Positions 52,630 to 62,036 of a stretch of 64,000 bases of DNA are shown here, one piece after another. The position numbers and the translations under genes were made by a program. Position 1 is the stretch's first letter. Each line of letters opens with the position of its first letter. The DNA comes from Pseudomonadota bacterium (GTDB lineage Bacteria > Pseudomonadota > Alphaproteobacteria > Azospirillales > Azospirillaceae), in the NCBI GenBank assembly GCA_023423695.1, contig JAFAFA010000095.1, forward strand, positions 1 to 64,000. The letters run 5' to 3'. A model generated the notes under the pieces. It saw only the letters and a list, made by a program, of their open reading frames with translations. It searched no databases and was not told where the DNA came from.

Positions 52630-53205
52630 TCACTCCTCCAGGGCGCGCTCGATCCGCCGGTCCGGCACCAGCCACAGCAGGATCACCGACACGTAGAGCA
52701 GGATGGACAGCGGCTGCAGGACGAAGGCCAAGGGAATGGCCATGGCGTAGAATGCCATGCTGATCTTGCCCTTCAGGTCGGAGCCGACGGCGCGCGCCAC
52801 CGCCGAATCCCGGCCGCCGCAGGCGATGATCGCCCGTTCGGTCAGATTGTAGCCGACGGCCGCCATGCCGAGAACGACGCCATAGGCTGCGGTCGCCACC
52901 GGCGAGAAGGCACTTTCATCGAGCCAGCGGATGACGAAGGGCACCAGCGACAGCCAGAACAGCAGGAACAGGTTCGCCCACAGCACCCGCCCGTCGATGC
53001 GCGTGGTCGCCTGCAACAGATGGTGATGGTTGTTCCAGTAGAGCCCGACATTGATGAAGGACAGCACATAGGCCAGCAGGATGGGGATGCGCTCCGCCAG
53101 GGCGGCGAGGCTGCCGTCCACAGGCACCTTCAACTCCAGCACCATGATGGTGATGACGATCGCCACCACCCCGTCGGTGAATGCCTCCAGCCGGCCAGCC
53201 TTCAT
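52630..53205 (-). CDS. TMEM175-like (DUF1211) potassium channel protein
   Basis: A 191-residue membrane protein with about six hydrophobic helices. The first helix carries RLEAFTDGVVAIVITIMVLELKVP, the family's pore-lining signature (usually FSD, here FTD). The second conserved block is SFINVGLYWNNHHHLL. Bacterial members form tetrameric potassium-conducting channels. It lies 17 bases before the YoaK-family gene's stop on the same strand and may share a transcript. Confidence 0.9.
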   Translation of the reverse strand: MKAGRLEAFTDGVVAIVITIMVLELKVPVDGSLAALAERIPILLAYVLSFINVGLYWNNHHHLLQATTRIDGRVLWANLFLLFWLSLVPFVIRWLDESAFSPVATAAYGVVLGMAAVGYNLTERAIIACGGRDSAVARAVGSDLKGKISMAFYAMAIPLAFVLQPLSILLYVSVILLWLVPDRRIERALEE

Positions 53206-53222
53206 GGGTCCGATCTCCGGCG

Positions 53223-53978
53223 TCAGGCCGCGGCCGGCGTGGCCGCCATCGGATGAAGGGCGCAGACCGCGGTCCCGGCCAGCACCAGCGCGCCGACGAC
53301 GACCAGGGGAAGCACCAGCCCGCTCTGTGTCACCATGACGGCGCCGATCACGGCACCGAGGAAGATCGCGGCGACGCTGGCCATCCGTCGCGGCGCATTG
53401 GTGTTGGCGCCGCCGGCAAGGCTGGAATCGGCCGCCAGCCCGGTGAGGGTCAGGGTCAGGACCGTCGTCGTGAGGTCGGGGACCTTCAACTGCCGGACCG
53501 TGGCGTTGCGGAAGCCCATGGCGAATCCGGTCAGGACAATGATCGCATACAAGCCGGAAGCGGGAGCCTGCGTGGCGACATCGAAACCGGCGGCGACGAT
53601 CGCCGCTATCCAGAACAGCGACGTCTCGAACAGAGCCGCAGCCAGCAGCCAGTGCCGCATCGGCCGTCCGGTCATCGTCCGACCGACCCGCCCGGCAATC
53701 AGGGCTCCGGCAAGGAAGGACGCCAGTGCCGTCACCGCCGGCATGACCAGGAAACCGGGCGTGCCGGCGGCAGCGAAGCCGAGAAAGACGACGTTGCCGG
53801 TCATGTTGGCGGTGAAGACCTTGCCCAGGCCGAGAACGCTGATGGCGTCGACCAGTCCCGTCGTCACCGACAGAAGAAGCAGAAGCCAGGGCAGGGGAGA
53901 ATTACCGGGAGCGGCCGGTGCGGGCATGGCTGTCGCTTTCCCATTGTGTCCGGTGGGTGAAGCGTCAGCATCGGCCAC
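53223..53978 (-). CDS. YoaK/DUF1275 family membrane protein
   Basis: A 251-residue protein with about six helices. Two family blocks are clear: TTGLVDAISVLGLGKVFTANMTGNVVFLG (about 39-67) and FRNATVRQLKVPDLTTTVLTLTLTGLAAD (about 156-184), which look like related halves. The function of the family is not known; a transporter or channel is assumed. The true start may be MPAPAAPG at residue 18 (53927), since the first 17 residues are hydrophilic and weakly supported. Confidence 0.88.
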   Translation of the reverse strand: MADADASPTGHNGKATAMPAPAAPGNSPLPWLLLLLSVTTGLVDAISVLGLGKVFTANMTGNVVFLGFAAAGTPGFLVMPAVTALASFLAGALIAGRVGRTMTGRPMRHWLLAAALFETSLFWIAAIVAAGFDVATQAPASGLYAIIVLTGFAMGFRNATVRQLKVPDLTTTVLTLTLTGLAADSSLAGGANTNAPRRMASVAAIFLGAVIGAVMVTQSGLVLPLVVVGALVLAGTAVCALHPMAATPAAA

Positions 53979-54165
53979 TCCAGCGACGGCGGTCTTGTCG
54001 GTTCACGGCCGGCTTGGAAAATTCTGCACATCATTCCGAAGCGGGAGCGCTATCGATTGCCAGCGCACCGATGGTTTGATTTTGCAGACGGCGCTTCAGC
54101 ACATAAGTTCAGTTATGGAAATATTTTACCGTCCTGACCAGCTCTCGATATCCACCTCAATGGGA

Positions 54166-54210
54166 CGTCCCCGCCGGCCTTCCTCCATCAGGAGAGGACC
54201 GGCGGGGACG
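54166..54210 (-). terminator. Hairpin at the end of the pst operon
   Basis: A perfect 12-bp stem CGTCCCCGCCGG/CCGGCGGGGACG with a 21-base loop, 5 bases after the pstB stop. No T-run on the minus strand. Its position implies that pstB is the last gene of the operon. Confidence 0.6.
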
Positions 54211-54215
54211 CGCGG

Positions 54216-55079
54216 TCAGCCGAACCGGCCGGTGATGTATTCGGACGTCTTTTCCTTGGTCGGGTTGGTGAAGATCTCTTCCGTGTTCCCGAATTCGATC
54301 AGCTCGCCCAGATACATGAAGGCGGTGAAATTGGAGATGCGGGCCGCCTGCTGCATGTTGTGGGTGACGATGGCGATGCAGTAGTCGGACCGCAGCTCGT
54401 CGATCAACTCCTCGCACTTGGCGGTCGAGATGGGGTCGAGCGCCGAGGTCGGCTCGTCCAGCAGCAGCACCGACGGCTTGACCGCGATGGCGCGGGCGAT
54501 GCACAGGCGCTGCTGCTGGCCGCCGGACAGGCTCATGCCGTTCTGGCGCAGCTTGTCCTTCACCTCGTCCCACAGCGCGGCGCGGCGCAGCGAGAACTCC
54601 ACCCGCTCGTCCATCTCGGCGCGGGACAGCTTCTCGTACAGCTTCACGCCGAAGGCGATGTTGTCGTAGATCGACATCGGGAACGGCGTCGGCTTCTGGA
54701 ACACCATGCCGACGCGGGCGCGCAGCAGGTTCAGGTCCTGCTTGGGCGACAGGATGTTGACGCCGTCCAGCATGACCTCGCCGGTCGCGACCTGCTTGGG
54801 ATAGAGGTCGTACATCCGGTTCAGGATGCGCAGCAGGGTCGACTTGCCGCAGCCCGACGGACCAATGAAGGCGGTGACCTGACGATCGTAGAGCGGCAGC
54901 GAGACATTCTTCAGGGCGCGGTAGCCGTCATAGAAGAAGTCCAGGTTGCGGATGGTGATCTTCTCCGGCAGGCCGGCGCCGGCGATGGGGAGGTCGGCAC
55001 CGGCGCCGGGGATCATGCCGGGTGGCATCGGGTGGCTGCCGTGGGCGGGGCTGTTGGCGTCCATGTGGGTCATCGTCAT
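54216..55079 (-). CDS. pstB: Phosphate ABC transporter ATP-binding protein
   Basis: A 287-residue ATPase with Walker A GPSGCGKST (about 73), Q-loop FQKPTPFP, signature LSGGQQQR, Walker B VLLLDEPTSALDP and the H-loop THNMQQA. The first 38 residues are a Met/Pro/Gly/Ala-rich extension before the usual PstB start (KITIRNLDFFYDGYRALKNVSL). It energises PstA/PstC. Two bases separate it from pstA. Confidence 0.97.
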   Translation of the reverse strand: MTMTHMDANSPAHGSHPMPPGMIPGAGADLPIAGAGLPEKITIRNLDFFYDGYRALKNVSLPLYDRQVTAFIGPSGCGKSTLLRILNRMYDLYPKQVATGEVMLDGVNILSPKQDLNLLRARVGMVFQKPTPFPMSIYDNIAFGVKLYEKLSRAEMDERVEFSLRRAALWDEVKDKLRQNGMSLSGGQQQRLCIARAIAVKPSVLLLDEPTSALDPISTAKCEELIDELRSDYCIAIVTHNMQQAARISNFTAFMYLGELIEFGNTEEIFTNPTKEKTSEYITGRFG

Positions 55080-55081
55080 GG

Positions 55082-55963
55082 TTACTTTCTCGTCGAGCCG
55101 AGACCGGCCAGCAGCCGGGCGCCGATGTTGAGGAGCAGGATGGCGACCGTGATCAGCAGCGCGCCGCCCCAGGCCAGCTGGCGCCAGTCCTCATAGGGAG
55201 ACATCGCGTACTGGAAGATGACCACCGGCAGGTTGGCCATCGGCGCGTTCATGTCCGCGCTCCAGAACTGGTTGTTCAGGGCGGTGAAGAGCAGCGGGGC
55301 CGTCTCGCCGCTGATGCGGGCGATGGCGAGCAGGACGCCGGTGATCATGCCGTTGCGGGCGGCGCGGTAGGCGACCATGGTAATCACCTTCCATTGCGGC
55401 GCGCCAAGGGCGGCCGCGGCCTCGCGCAGGCTGTTGGGCACCAGCTTCAGCATGTCCTCGGTGGTGCGGACCACGACGGGGATGACGATGACCGCCAGTG
55501 CCATGGCCCCCGCCCAGGCCGAGAAATGGCCCATGCGGATGACCATCACCTCGTAGACGAACAGGCCGACCATGATCGACGGCGCGCTCAGCAGCACGTC
55601 GTTGATGAAGCGGACCACCTCGGCCAGCTTGCGGTCGCGGCCGAATTCGGCAAGGTAGGTGCCGGCCATGACGCCGATGGGCGTGCCGACCAGGGTCGCG
55701 ACCGTGGTCATGATGACGCTGCCGAAAATGGCGTTCAGCAGGCCGCCCTCCCCGCCCGGCGGCGGCGTGTTCTCGGTGAACAGGGCGATGTTGATGGCCG
55801 ACAGCCCGTTGTAGAGCAGCGTCCACAGGATGGCGACCAGCCAGAACAGGCCGAAGCCTGCGGCGCCCAGCGCCAGGGTCAGCGCCACCTTGTTGACGAT
55901 GCGCCGGCGGTTGTACAGGCCGCCGGCCGGAGCGGCCAGCGCCGCGGAACTTGTCATGCTCAT
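55082..55963 (-). CDS. pstA: Phosphate ABC transporter permease
   Basis: A 293-residue permease with six helices. The cytoplasmic EAA-type loop is visible (PNSLREAAAALGAPQWKVITMVAYRAA), and ARISGETAPLLFTALNNQFW is typical of PstA. Four bases separate it from pstC upstream. Confidence 0.96.
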   Translation of the reverse strand: MSMTSSAALAAPAGGLYNRRRIVNKVALTLALGAAGFGLFWLVAILWTLLYNGLSAINIALFTENTPPPGGEGGLLNAIFGSVIMTTVATLVGTPIGVMAGTYLAEFGRDRKLAEVVRFINDVLLSAPSIMVGLFVYEVMVIRMGHFSAWAGAMALAVIVIPVVVRTTEDMLKLVPNSLREAAAALGAPQWKVITMVAYRAARNGMITGVLLAIARISGETAPLLFTALNNQFWSADMNAPMANLPVVIFQYAMSPYEDWRQLAWGGALLITVAILLLNIGARLLAGLGSTRK

Positions 55964-55967
55964 GGCC

Positions 55968-56951
55968 TCAGACTCCGGCCTGGCGCTGCAGGCGCAGCAG
56001 CATCAGCTTGGCGATCGACAGCACGGCGAAGGTGATCAGGAACAGGATCAGGCCCAGCGCCACCAGCGAGGCGGTGTAGACGTCGCCGACCGCCTCGGTG
56101 AATTCATTGGCGATGGAGGCCGAGATCGTCGTGCCCGGCGCCATGATGGAGGAGCTGATGCGGTGCGCATTGCCGATGACGAAGGTGACCGCCATCGTCT
56201 CGCCCAACGCGCGGCCCAGCCCCAGCATGACGCCGCCGACCACGCCGGTGCGGGTGTAGGGCAGCACCACGTTCCACACCACCTCCCAGGTGGTGGCGCC
56301 CAGCCCGTAGGCGGATTCGCGCACCATCGGCGGCACCGTCTCGAAGACGTCGCGGGTGATGGAGGTGATGAAGGGCAGCACCATGATGCCCAGGATCAGG
56401 CCGGCGGTCAGGATGCCGATGCCGTAGGGCGGGCCCATGAACAGGTTGCCGATGCCGGGGATCTGGCCCAGCGTGTTGATCAGGAAGGGCTGGATGGTCG
56501 ACTGCATGAAGGGGGCGAAGACGAACAGGCCCCAGATGCCGTAGATGATGCTGGGGATGCCGGCCAGCAGCTCGATGGCGACGCCGAGCGGGCGCTTGAG
56601 CCAGGCCGGGCACATCTCGGTGATGAACAGCGCGATGCCGAAGCTGACGGGAATGCCGACAGCCATGGCGATGACCGACGTGATCAGCGTGCCGTAAATG
56701 GGGGCGAGCGCGCCGAATTCCTCCGACACCGGGTTCCAGACTTCGGTGGTGACGAACCCGAAGCCGAACGCGCGAAGTGCCGGAAGCGCGCCGTCGATGA
56801 GGGAAACCGTGACGCCGCCCAGGATGAACAGGACGAGCAGTGCGAAGAAGAGCGTGGCGTTGCGGAAAGCCGCATCCTGCAGGCGCTGGCGGCGGGCCCG
56901 TCGGGCGGTGGAGGCGTGTGCGTCGGTCAAGGTCAGCGCGATCTCGGTCAT
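55968..56951 (-). CDS. pstC: Phosphate ABC transporter permease
   Basis: A 327-residue permease with six helices. Family segments: VTTEVWNPVSEEFGALAPIYGTL, LAGIPSIIYGIWGLFVFAP, the EAA loop VPPMVRESAYGLGATTWEVVWNVVLPY, and GRALGETMAVTFVIGNA. The start at 56951 is preferred; the frame to 57164 is Arg/Pro-rich and overlaps pstS. Two strong hairpins lie between pstS and this gene. Confidence 0.95.
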   Translation of the reverse strand: MTEIALTLTDAHASTARRARRQRLQDAAFRNATLFFALLVLFILGGVTVSLIDGALPALRAFGFGFVTTEVWNPVSEEFGALAPIYGTLITSVIAMAVGIPVSFGIALFITEMCPAWLKRPLGVAIELLAGIPSIIYGIWGLFVFAPFMQSTIQPFLINTLGQIPGIGNLFMGPPYGIGILTAGLILGIMVLPFITSITRDVFETVPPMVRESAYGLGATTWEVVWNVVLPYTRTGVVGGVMLGLGRALGETMAVTFVIGNAHRISSSIMAPGTTISASIANEFTEAVGDVYTASLVALGLILFLITFAVLSIAKLMLLRLQRQAGV

Positions 56952-56972
56952 GGCCGCTCCGTGAGGCGTGCG

Positions 56973-57000
56973 GTGGGGACGGCGAAATTTCCGTCCCCAC
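56973..57000 (-). other. Intercistronic hairpin 1 between pstS and pstC
   Basis: A perfect 10-bp stem GTGGGGACGG/CCGTCCCCAC with loop CGAAATTT. Together with the hairpin at 57014-57048 it forms an RNA structure downstream of the binding-protein gene, expected to protect or partially terminate the pstS message and keep PstS in excess over the permease. Confidence 0.75.
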
Positions 57001-57013
57001 CGGCGGATCATGC

Positions 57014-57048
57014 CCCCGGAGTGCGCCGTCGTCCGGCGCAACCCGGGG
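57014..57048 (-). other. Intercistronic hairpin 2 between pstS and pstC
   Basis: Nested stems CCCCGG/CCGGGG and TGCGCCG/CGGCGCA around a TCGTC loop, with two-base internal bulges. It lies 15 bases after the pstS stop. Confidence 0.7.
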
Positions 57049-57063
57049 TCGGGTTGGCCGTGG

Positions 57064-58140
57064 TTACTTGGCCGACGCGGTCCAGATCGGCTTGCCGTCG
57101 GCCTGGATCGACTGCGACCAGGTCTTCTGGACCATGGTGACGACCGATTCCGGCATCGGGACATAGTCGAGATCGGTGGCCATCTTGGCGCCGTTCTTGT
57201 ACGCCCAGTCGAAGAACTTCAGCGCTTCGGCCGAAACCGCAACGTCCTGCGGGTTCTTGTACATCAGGATGAAGCTGGCGCCGGTGATCGGCCAGCTCTC
57301 CGCACCCGGCTCGTCGGTCAGGATGACGTAGTAGCCCTTGGCGTTGGCCCAGTCGGCGTTCGCCGCGGCGGCCTGGAAGGCCTCGATCTTCGGAACGACG
57401 GTCTTGCCGTCCTTGTTCTGCAGGCCGACATACGTGATGTTGTTCTGCTTGGCATAGGCGTATTCGACGTAGCCGATCGAGCCGTCCGTCTGCTTGACCA
57501 TGTTGGCCACGCCTTCATTGCCCTTGGCGCCGATGCCGGCCGGCCACTGAACCGAGGAGTTGGCGCCGATCTGGGTCTTGAACTTCGGGCTGGTCTTCGA
57601 CAGGTAGTCGGTGAACAGGAAGTTGGTGCCCGACCCGTCGGAACGGTAGACCGGCGCGATGGCGGTGTTCGGCAGGTTGACGTCCGGGTTCAGCGCCTTG
57701 ATCTGCGGGTCGTTCCACTTGGCGATCTCGCCCATGTAGATATTGGCGAGAACCGTGCCCGACAGCTTGACCTCGCCGGACTTCAGACCCTTCAGGTTCA
57801 CGACCGGAACGACGCCGCCCATGATCATCGGGAACTGGATCAGGCCGGCCTGCTCCAGCTCTTCCGGCTTCAGCGGCATGTCCGACGCGCCGAAGGTGAC
57901 CGTCTTGGCCTTGATCTGCTTGATGCCGCCGCCCGAACCGATCGACTGGTAGTTCAGCCCCGTGCCCGTCTCCTTCTTATAGGCGTCGGCCCACTTGGCA
58001 TAGATCGGGTACGGGAAGGTGGCGCCGGCGCCGGAGATGTCGGCGGCCGAGGCGACCGACAGCGGGGCGGCCGACACGGACAGAACGGCCAGGGCACCGA
58101 AGGCGGCGCAGCGAACGAACGCCGAGGTCATGGTTTTCAC
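57064..58140 (-). CDS. pstS: Phosphate ABC transporter substrate-binding protein
   Basis: A 358-residue periplasmic protein with a Sec signal (about 1-33, ending ASAA). The mature part begins DISGAGATFPYPIYAKWADAYKK. Phosphate-binding segments are SIGSGGGIKQI, TFGASDMPL and RSDGSGTNFLFTDYL. The start is GTG at 58140 (GGGAG 8 bases before); the ATG at 58131 would sit 17 bases from that site. First gene of pstSCAB, with a Pho-box-like element upstream, so induction in low phosphate by PhoB is expected. Confidence 0.96.
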   Translation of the reverse strand: MKTMTSAFVRCAAFGALAVLSVSAAPLSVASAADISGAGATFPYPIYAKWADAYKKETGTGLNYQSIGSGGGIKQIKAKTVTFGASDMPLKPEELEQAGLIQFPMIMGGVVPVVNLKGLKSGEVKLSGTVLANIYMGEIAKWNDPQIKALNPDVNLPNTAIAPVYRSDGSGTNFLFTDYLSKTSPKFKTQIGANSSVQWPAGIGAKGNEGVANMVKQTDGSIGYVEYAYAKQNNITYVGLQNKDGKTVVPKIEAFQAAAANADWANAKGYYVILTDEPGAESWPITGASFILMYKNPQDVAVSAEALKFFDWAYKNGAKMATDLDYVPMPESVVTMVQKTWSQSIQADGKPIWTASAK

Positions 58141-58271
58141 GGCAAAACTCCCGATAGGTTTGGACGGTGTCGTTGGGTTTGGGAAAAACCCGGCCTTCGC
58201 CGGAGGTCGTAACCCGCCTTCTTCGTCGCGGTGACCATAGCCACCGCTGGTGACGGGTTTGTTTTGTTTAC

Positions 58272-58289
58272 GTGTCAGTTTTATGAAAC
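58272..58289 (-). promoter_or_regulatory. Pho-box-like element upstream of pstS
   Basis: On the minus strand GTTTCATAAAACTGACAC consists of two 7-base half-sites (GTTTCAT and CTGACAC) separated by AAAA. Each has two mismatches to the PhoB half-site CTGTCAT, with the usual 11-base period and an A-rich spacer. It lies about 132 bases before the pstS start. Confidence 0.65.
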
Positions 58290-58317
58290 CGACCCGTTCT
58301 TGCTGGCTTCGCGACGG

Positions 58318-60984
58318 TCATCGCGCCGCCCGGATTTCCTGGAGGAACAGATGCACGGCGGAGCCGAGGCTGGTCGCCTCGTGCGACAGGCTTTCCGCCA
58401 CCTGCAACACGTCGCCGGCCTGGGCGCGCACCTTGGCCGCGGCCTCCGACAGGCCGGCGACATGGTCCGACGCCGCCTGCGTCCCCACCGCGACCCGGTG
58501 GGAGCTGTCGACGATGCTCGACGTGATGGTCGCCTGCTCCTCGACCGCCGCGGCGATTGCCGAAGCGTTGGATTCGATGCGCTGGACGCTGCCGGTCATG
58601 GTCGCCACCACCTCCGCCGTCTGGCGGCTGGCCGCCTGGGTCGCGGCGATCTGGCGGGCGATCTCGGCGGTGGCCTGGGCGGTCTGGCCGGCAAGGGCCT
58701 TCACCTCCCCGGCGACCACCGCGAATCCGCGGCCCATCTCCCCTGCCCTCGCCGCCTCGATGGTCGCGTTCAGCGCCAGAAGGTTGGTCTGGCCGGCGAT
58801 CTCGTCGATCAGCCCCACCACCGTGCCGATCTCGCCGGCGGTGCCGGACAGGTCGGCGACGGTGGCCTTGACCTGCTCCGCCCCGGCGGCGGTGTCGCCG
58901 ATGATGCGGGCCGATTCGCCAGTGCGCTTGCTGATCTCGGCGATGGATTGCGAGATTTCCGACGCGGCGGTCGCCACCTGCTGGATTCCCGCCGCCATCT
59001 CGCCGGACAGCAGCATCGCGGCCTCGGCGCGGTCGTTGGCGTTGGCGGCGATGTCGGTCAGCGAGCGGGCGCGCGCCGCCATCAGGCGGGCGGCCTCGGC
59101 CAGCGTCTCGACGCTGCTCAGCACGTTGCTTTCGAACTGGTCGGCGATCTCCAGCATGCTGGTCCGGCGGGCCGACGCGGCGTTGCGGCGCTCGATCTCC
59201 ACCTTCTCATGCGCCTCTTCCATGGCGCGGGCGTTGGCGATGAACACGTCAAGCGCATGCGCCATGTCGGTGATCTCGTCGTTGCCTCCGGCCCTCAGCT
59301 CCACCGTCAGGTCGCCGCCGGCCACCCGGCGCATGGCGGCGGCCAGCGCCTCCATCCGGCCGACGACGCGGCGCCCGACATAGAGAGAGACGATCAGGCC
59401 GGCCAGCAGCACGCCGGCCGTCGCCAGCAGGATCTGCACCTGATTGGTGCGCTCCAGCGCGTCATGGGCGGCGGACGCGCCGGCGGCGGTCGCCTGCTCG
59501 GCCGACTGGACCAGCCCGTCGACCATCCCGGTCAGGGCGGCGCCGGTGCTGCGGTTGCTGTCGATCAGCGCGGCATTCTCGGCATAGGCCGCCAGTTCGC
59601 CGCCGCGCAGCGCCAGGATGCCGTCGTCGCCGAAGCCCAGTGCCAGCAGCCGTTCAGCCGACCGGCGGAGCTCGGCACCCAGATCACCCTGCGAGTCCTG
59701 CAAGGACCTGCCGATGGTCGCGGCCAGCGGGTCCAGCATGCGGCGCGCGGCCGCCAGACGGGCCGGCGTCTCCGCATTGCCGGCTTCGGCCAGCTTGCCG
59801 GCCAGCAGGTTGGCATCGGCCATCAGGCCGCTCAGCACGGTGTAGCGCTGCTGGGCCTCCGGCACCACGTTGGTGGAGAGGTCCTGCATCCGCTCCGCGA
59901 TGGCGTTCCCGGCCTCGGCGATGCGCCCGCGGGAGTTCAGCATCAGCGGCAGCATGCGGCTGTTGGCGTCGCGGTCCAGCCGGACGATCTCATCGACCGC
60001 GGCGGCCTGCACTTCGGCCAGCCTGTGCGCCTCCTCCTCCCCGATGCCGGGGGTCAGCTGGCGGACGCGGCGGGTATAGACGCTCTTGTCGCCGTCGCCA
60101 TAGGCCGCCAGCTCGTTGATCGCCGCGACAACGGGAGCCGCCGCCTCGCTCTTCGCCAGCGGGCGCAGGGCGCCCTGCAGGTCGGACAGCGCCGAATCGA
60201 AGTCGGTGGACAGCGACATCACCTTGGACCGGTCGGTCTCGAAGGCCCCGATCAGCAGCGCCTTGGTCAGCGCCGCCTCCGCGCCGCGCAGTTGGAACAG
60301 CGGGATCACCGTCTGCCCCAGCTCGCCGCCGATCGCCTCGGAGGAGTGCGAGGTCGCCTCCACCATCGCGGCGATCGCCTGGGCAAGCTGTTCGCGCGAG
60401 GCCTGCATGTCCGGCTTCAGCGCCGCCAGCAGCCGGGCATGGGCGTCGCTCAATTCCGCCAGCCGGGCGCTGCGCTGTTCCTGCAGGCTCAGCCGCCGGC
60501 CTGTCGCCGCGCCCAACGCGTCGATGGTGCCCAGAAGCGAACGGGCGGTGGCCGCCAGCTCGCCCATGCGCCCAATATCGCCATGCCCATCGGCCAGACG
60601 GGCGAGCTGGCTGTCCAGCTCCGCTCGCTGCGCCGCCACGGCGCCGCGCAGCCGGACCAGATCCTCCTCCGACGACGCGGCGTCGATCAGCGGCCCCAGC
60701 GCCAGCACCCGCGCCGTGGTGGTGGCGAGGCCATGCGCGGCGCTCAGCACCGGCACCTGGGTTCCCGTGATATCGGCGACATGTCCCCGGACCGCGCCGT
60801 AGGACATCCAGCCGACGACCGCCGCGATGCAGGGCAGTGCCGCCACGGTGCCGAATGCGATCAGCATTTTCGACTTGATGCCGGACCGCCGGCGCTGATC
60901 GGCGCGATCTGCCATATGGGCCACCCGTGGTCTGGAATTTGTCCGCACCGGACCCGCGGTTCTCCGCAGCCCGGCCGACGCCAT
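58318..60984 (-). CDS. Methyl-accepting chemotaxis protein (3)
   Basis: An 888-residue chemoreceptor. TM1 is at about 39-61, then a helical periplasmic domain of about 450 residues, TM2 at about 515-537, HAMP, and the signalling domain with tip DEIAGQTNLLALNATIEAARAGEMGRGF. It ends FLQEIRAAR without a CheR pentapeptide. The start at 60984 has GAGAGGGG upstream; 60915 (MADRADQ) is an alternative. It lies upstream of pstS on the same strand, but the pst Pho box sits in the gap, so the two are separately promoted. Confidence 0.93.
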   Translation of the reverse strand: MASAGLRRTAGPVRTNSRPRVAHMADRADQRRRSGIKSKMLIAFGTVAALPCIAAVVGWMSYGAVRGHVADITGTQVPVLSAAHGLATTTARVLALGPLIDAASSEEDLVRLRGAVAAQRAELDSQLARLADGHGDIGRMGELAATARSLLGTIDALGAATGRRLSLQEQRSARLAELSDAHARLLAALKPDMQASREQLAQAIAAMVEATSHSSEAIGGELGQTVIPLFQLRGAEAALTKALLIGAFETDRSKVMSLSTDFDSALSDLQGALRPLAKSEAAAPVVAAINELAAYGDGDKSVYTRRVRQLTPGIGEEEAHRLAEVQAAAVDEIVRLDRDANSRMLPLMLNSRGRIAEAGNAIAERMQDLSTNVVPEAQQRYTVLSGLMADANLLAGKLAEAGNAETPARLAAARRMLDPLAATIGRSLQDSQGDLGAELRRSAERLLALGFGDDGILALRGGELAAYAENAALIDSNRSTGAALTGMVDGLVQSAEQATAAGASAAHDALERTNQVQILLATAGVLLAGLIVSLYVGRRVVGRMEALAAAMRRVAGGDLTVELRAGGNDEITDMAHALDVFIANARAMEEAHEKVEIERRNAASARRTSMLEIADQFESNVLSSVETLAEAARLMAARARSLTDIAANANDRAEAAMLLSGEMAAGIQQVATAASEISQSIAEISKRTGESARIIGDTAAGAEQVKATVADLSGTAGEIGTVVGLIDEIAGQTNLLALNATIEAARAGEMGRGFAVVAGEVKALAGQTAQATAEIARQIAATQAASRQTAEVVATMTGSVQRIESNASAIAAAVEEQATITSSIVDSSHRVAVGTQAASDHVAGLSEAAAKVRAQAGDVLQVAESLSHEATSLGSAVHLFLQEIRAAR

Positions 60985-61146
60985 GGGTAGCCCCTCTCTT
61001 TGTCTGTTTGGGTGACGCTTCCATGAAGTTTTCGCGACGCACAGTCGAAACATCGCTGCGCTTGCGAAATCACCGGTCCGCGCGAAGGTCGATGGCCGAC
61101 CATTGGCCAGTCATGGTGAATCGAACGTAAACAGCGCTGCGAAGCA

Positions 61147-61179
61147 AAAGCGGCGCCCGTAGGGGCCGGGCGCCGCTTT
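61147..61179 (-). terminator. Rho-independent terminator of the GST gene
   Basis: A perfect 12-bp stem AAAGCGGCGCCC/GGGCGCCGCTTT with a 9-base loop, 42 bases past the gene's stop. On the minus strand it ends in TTTTGCTT. Confidence 0.8.
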
Positions 61180-61221
61180 ATTACAGGTTTTCAGGGCCAA
61201 ACGTTCGTCTTGTTGCGAGTG

Positions 61222-61827
61222 TTACACCGGCGGTGCGGTGCGCCGCAGGCTGTCGCGGCCCGCTGCCTTGTCGAACCAGGACGCGAGTGCCGGGCGGCCT
61301 TCGCGCCAGTCCTCGTGGCCGAAACGGAAATCGAGATAGCCGAGCGCCGCCAGCACGGCGAGCGTGCCGATGGTGGCCTCGCCGGCCAATGCCGCCGCGT
61401 CGGCCTCCAGCAGGTCGAGCGAACGGGCGACCGCCTTGCGCTGGCGTTCCATCCAGCCTTCCGACTTCTCGCCGTCGGGGCGCATTGACTCCAGCCGGCG
61501 GAGGATGGCGGCGTCGCAGATGCCGTCGGCGATCGCCTGGAACCGAAGCGCGGTCCAGCGTGCCGGCCCGGCCGGTGGGAACAGCGGCGCCCGGTCGCCG
61601 AGCGAATCGAGATACTCGACGATGACCGGGCTGTCGAACAGGGTGGTGCCATCCTCAAGCGTCAGGGCAGGAACCTTGCCCAGCGGGTTTTCCTTGGGCA
61701 GGTCGGTCTCGGCCGACCACGGATCGGTCGCCACCCGCTCCACCCGATCCTCCAGCCCGCGTTCGATGACGACCATCATCACCTTGCGCACATAGGGCGA
61801 GGTGGGACTCCAGCGCAGCTTCAACAT
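61222..61827 (-). CDS. Glutathione S-transferase family protein
   Basis: A 201-residue GST. The N-terminal thioredoxin-like domain (about 1-78) has LRWSPTSPYVRKVMMVVIE and the glutathione-binding cis-Pro/Ser region NPLGKVPALTLEDGTTLFDSPVIVEYLD. The C-terminal domain is all-helical. Ser in SPTSPYV is the likely thiol-activating residue. AAAGGAACG precedes the ATG at 61827. The substrate is unknown. It is monocistronic. Confidence 0.92.
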   Translation of the reverse strand: MLKLRWSPTSPYVRKVMMVVIERGLEDRVERVATDPWSAETDLPKENPLGKVPALTLEDGTTLFDSPVIVEYLDSLGDRAPLFPPAGPARWTALRFQAIADGICDAAILRRLESMRPDGEKSEGWMERQRKAVARSLDLLEADAAALAGEATIGTLAVLAALGYLDFRFGHEDWREGRPALASWFDKAAGRDSLRRTAPPV

Positions 61828-62036
61828 GGACGTTCCTTTGGCAATGTCGGCCTTCGTTCCAGTCTGTTCACGGAGGCTCCGCCCCACATCCTGCCACCGA
61901 ACCATCCGCCGGGGGAGCCATCAGCGTCCAAGGCTGTATAAAGGCTGCACTTTGAGGTATCATGCCCAACGGTAGTAATCCATCTTGCTACCCAGACTTC
62001 ACCAGATCGATCTGCCAGAGGGACGGCTAAGACATC

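Noticed and set aside
58231..60990. 919-residue open frame on the plus strand
   Set aside because: Antisense to chemoreceptor 3, with repetitive Arg/Gly/Asp-rich sequence and no motif.
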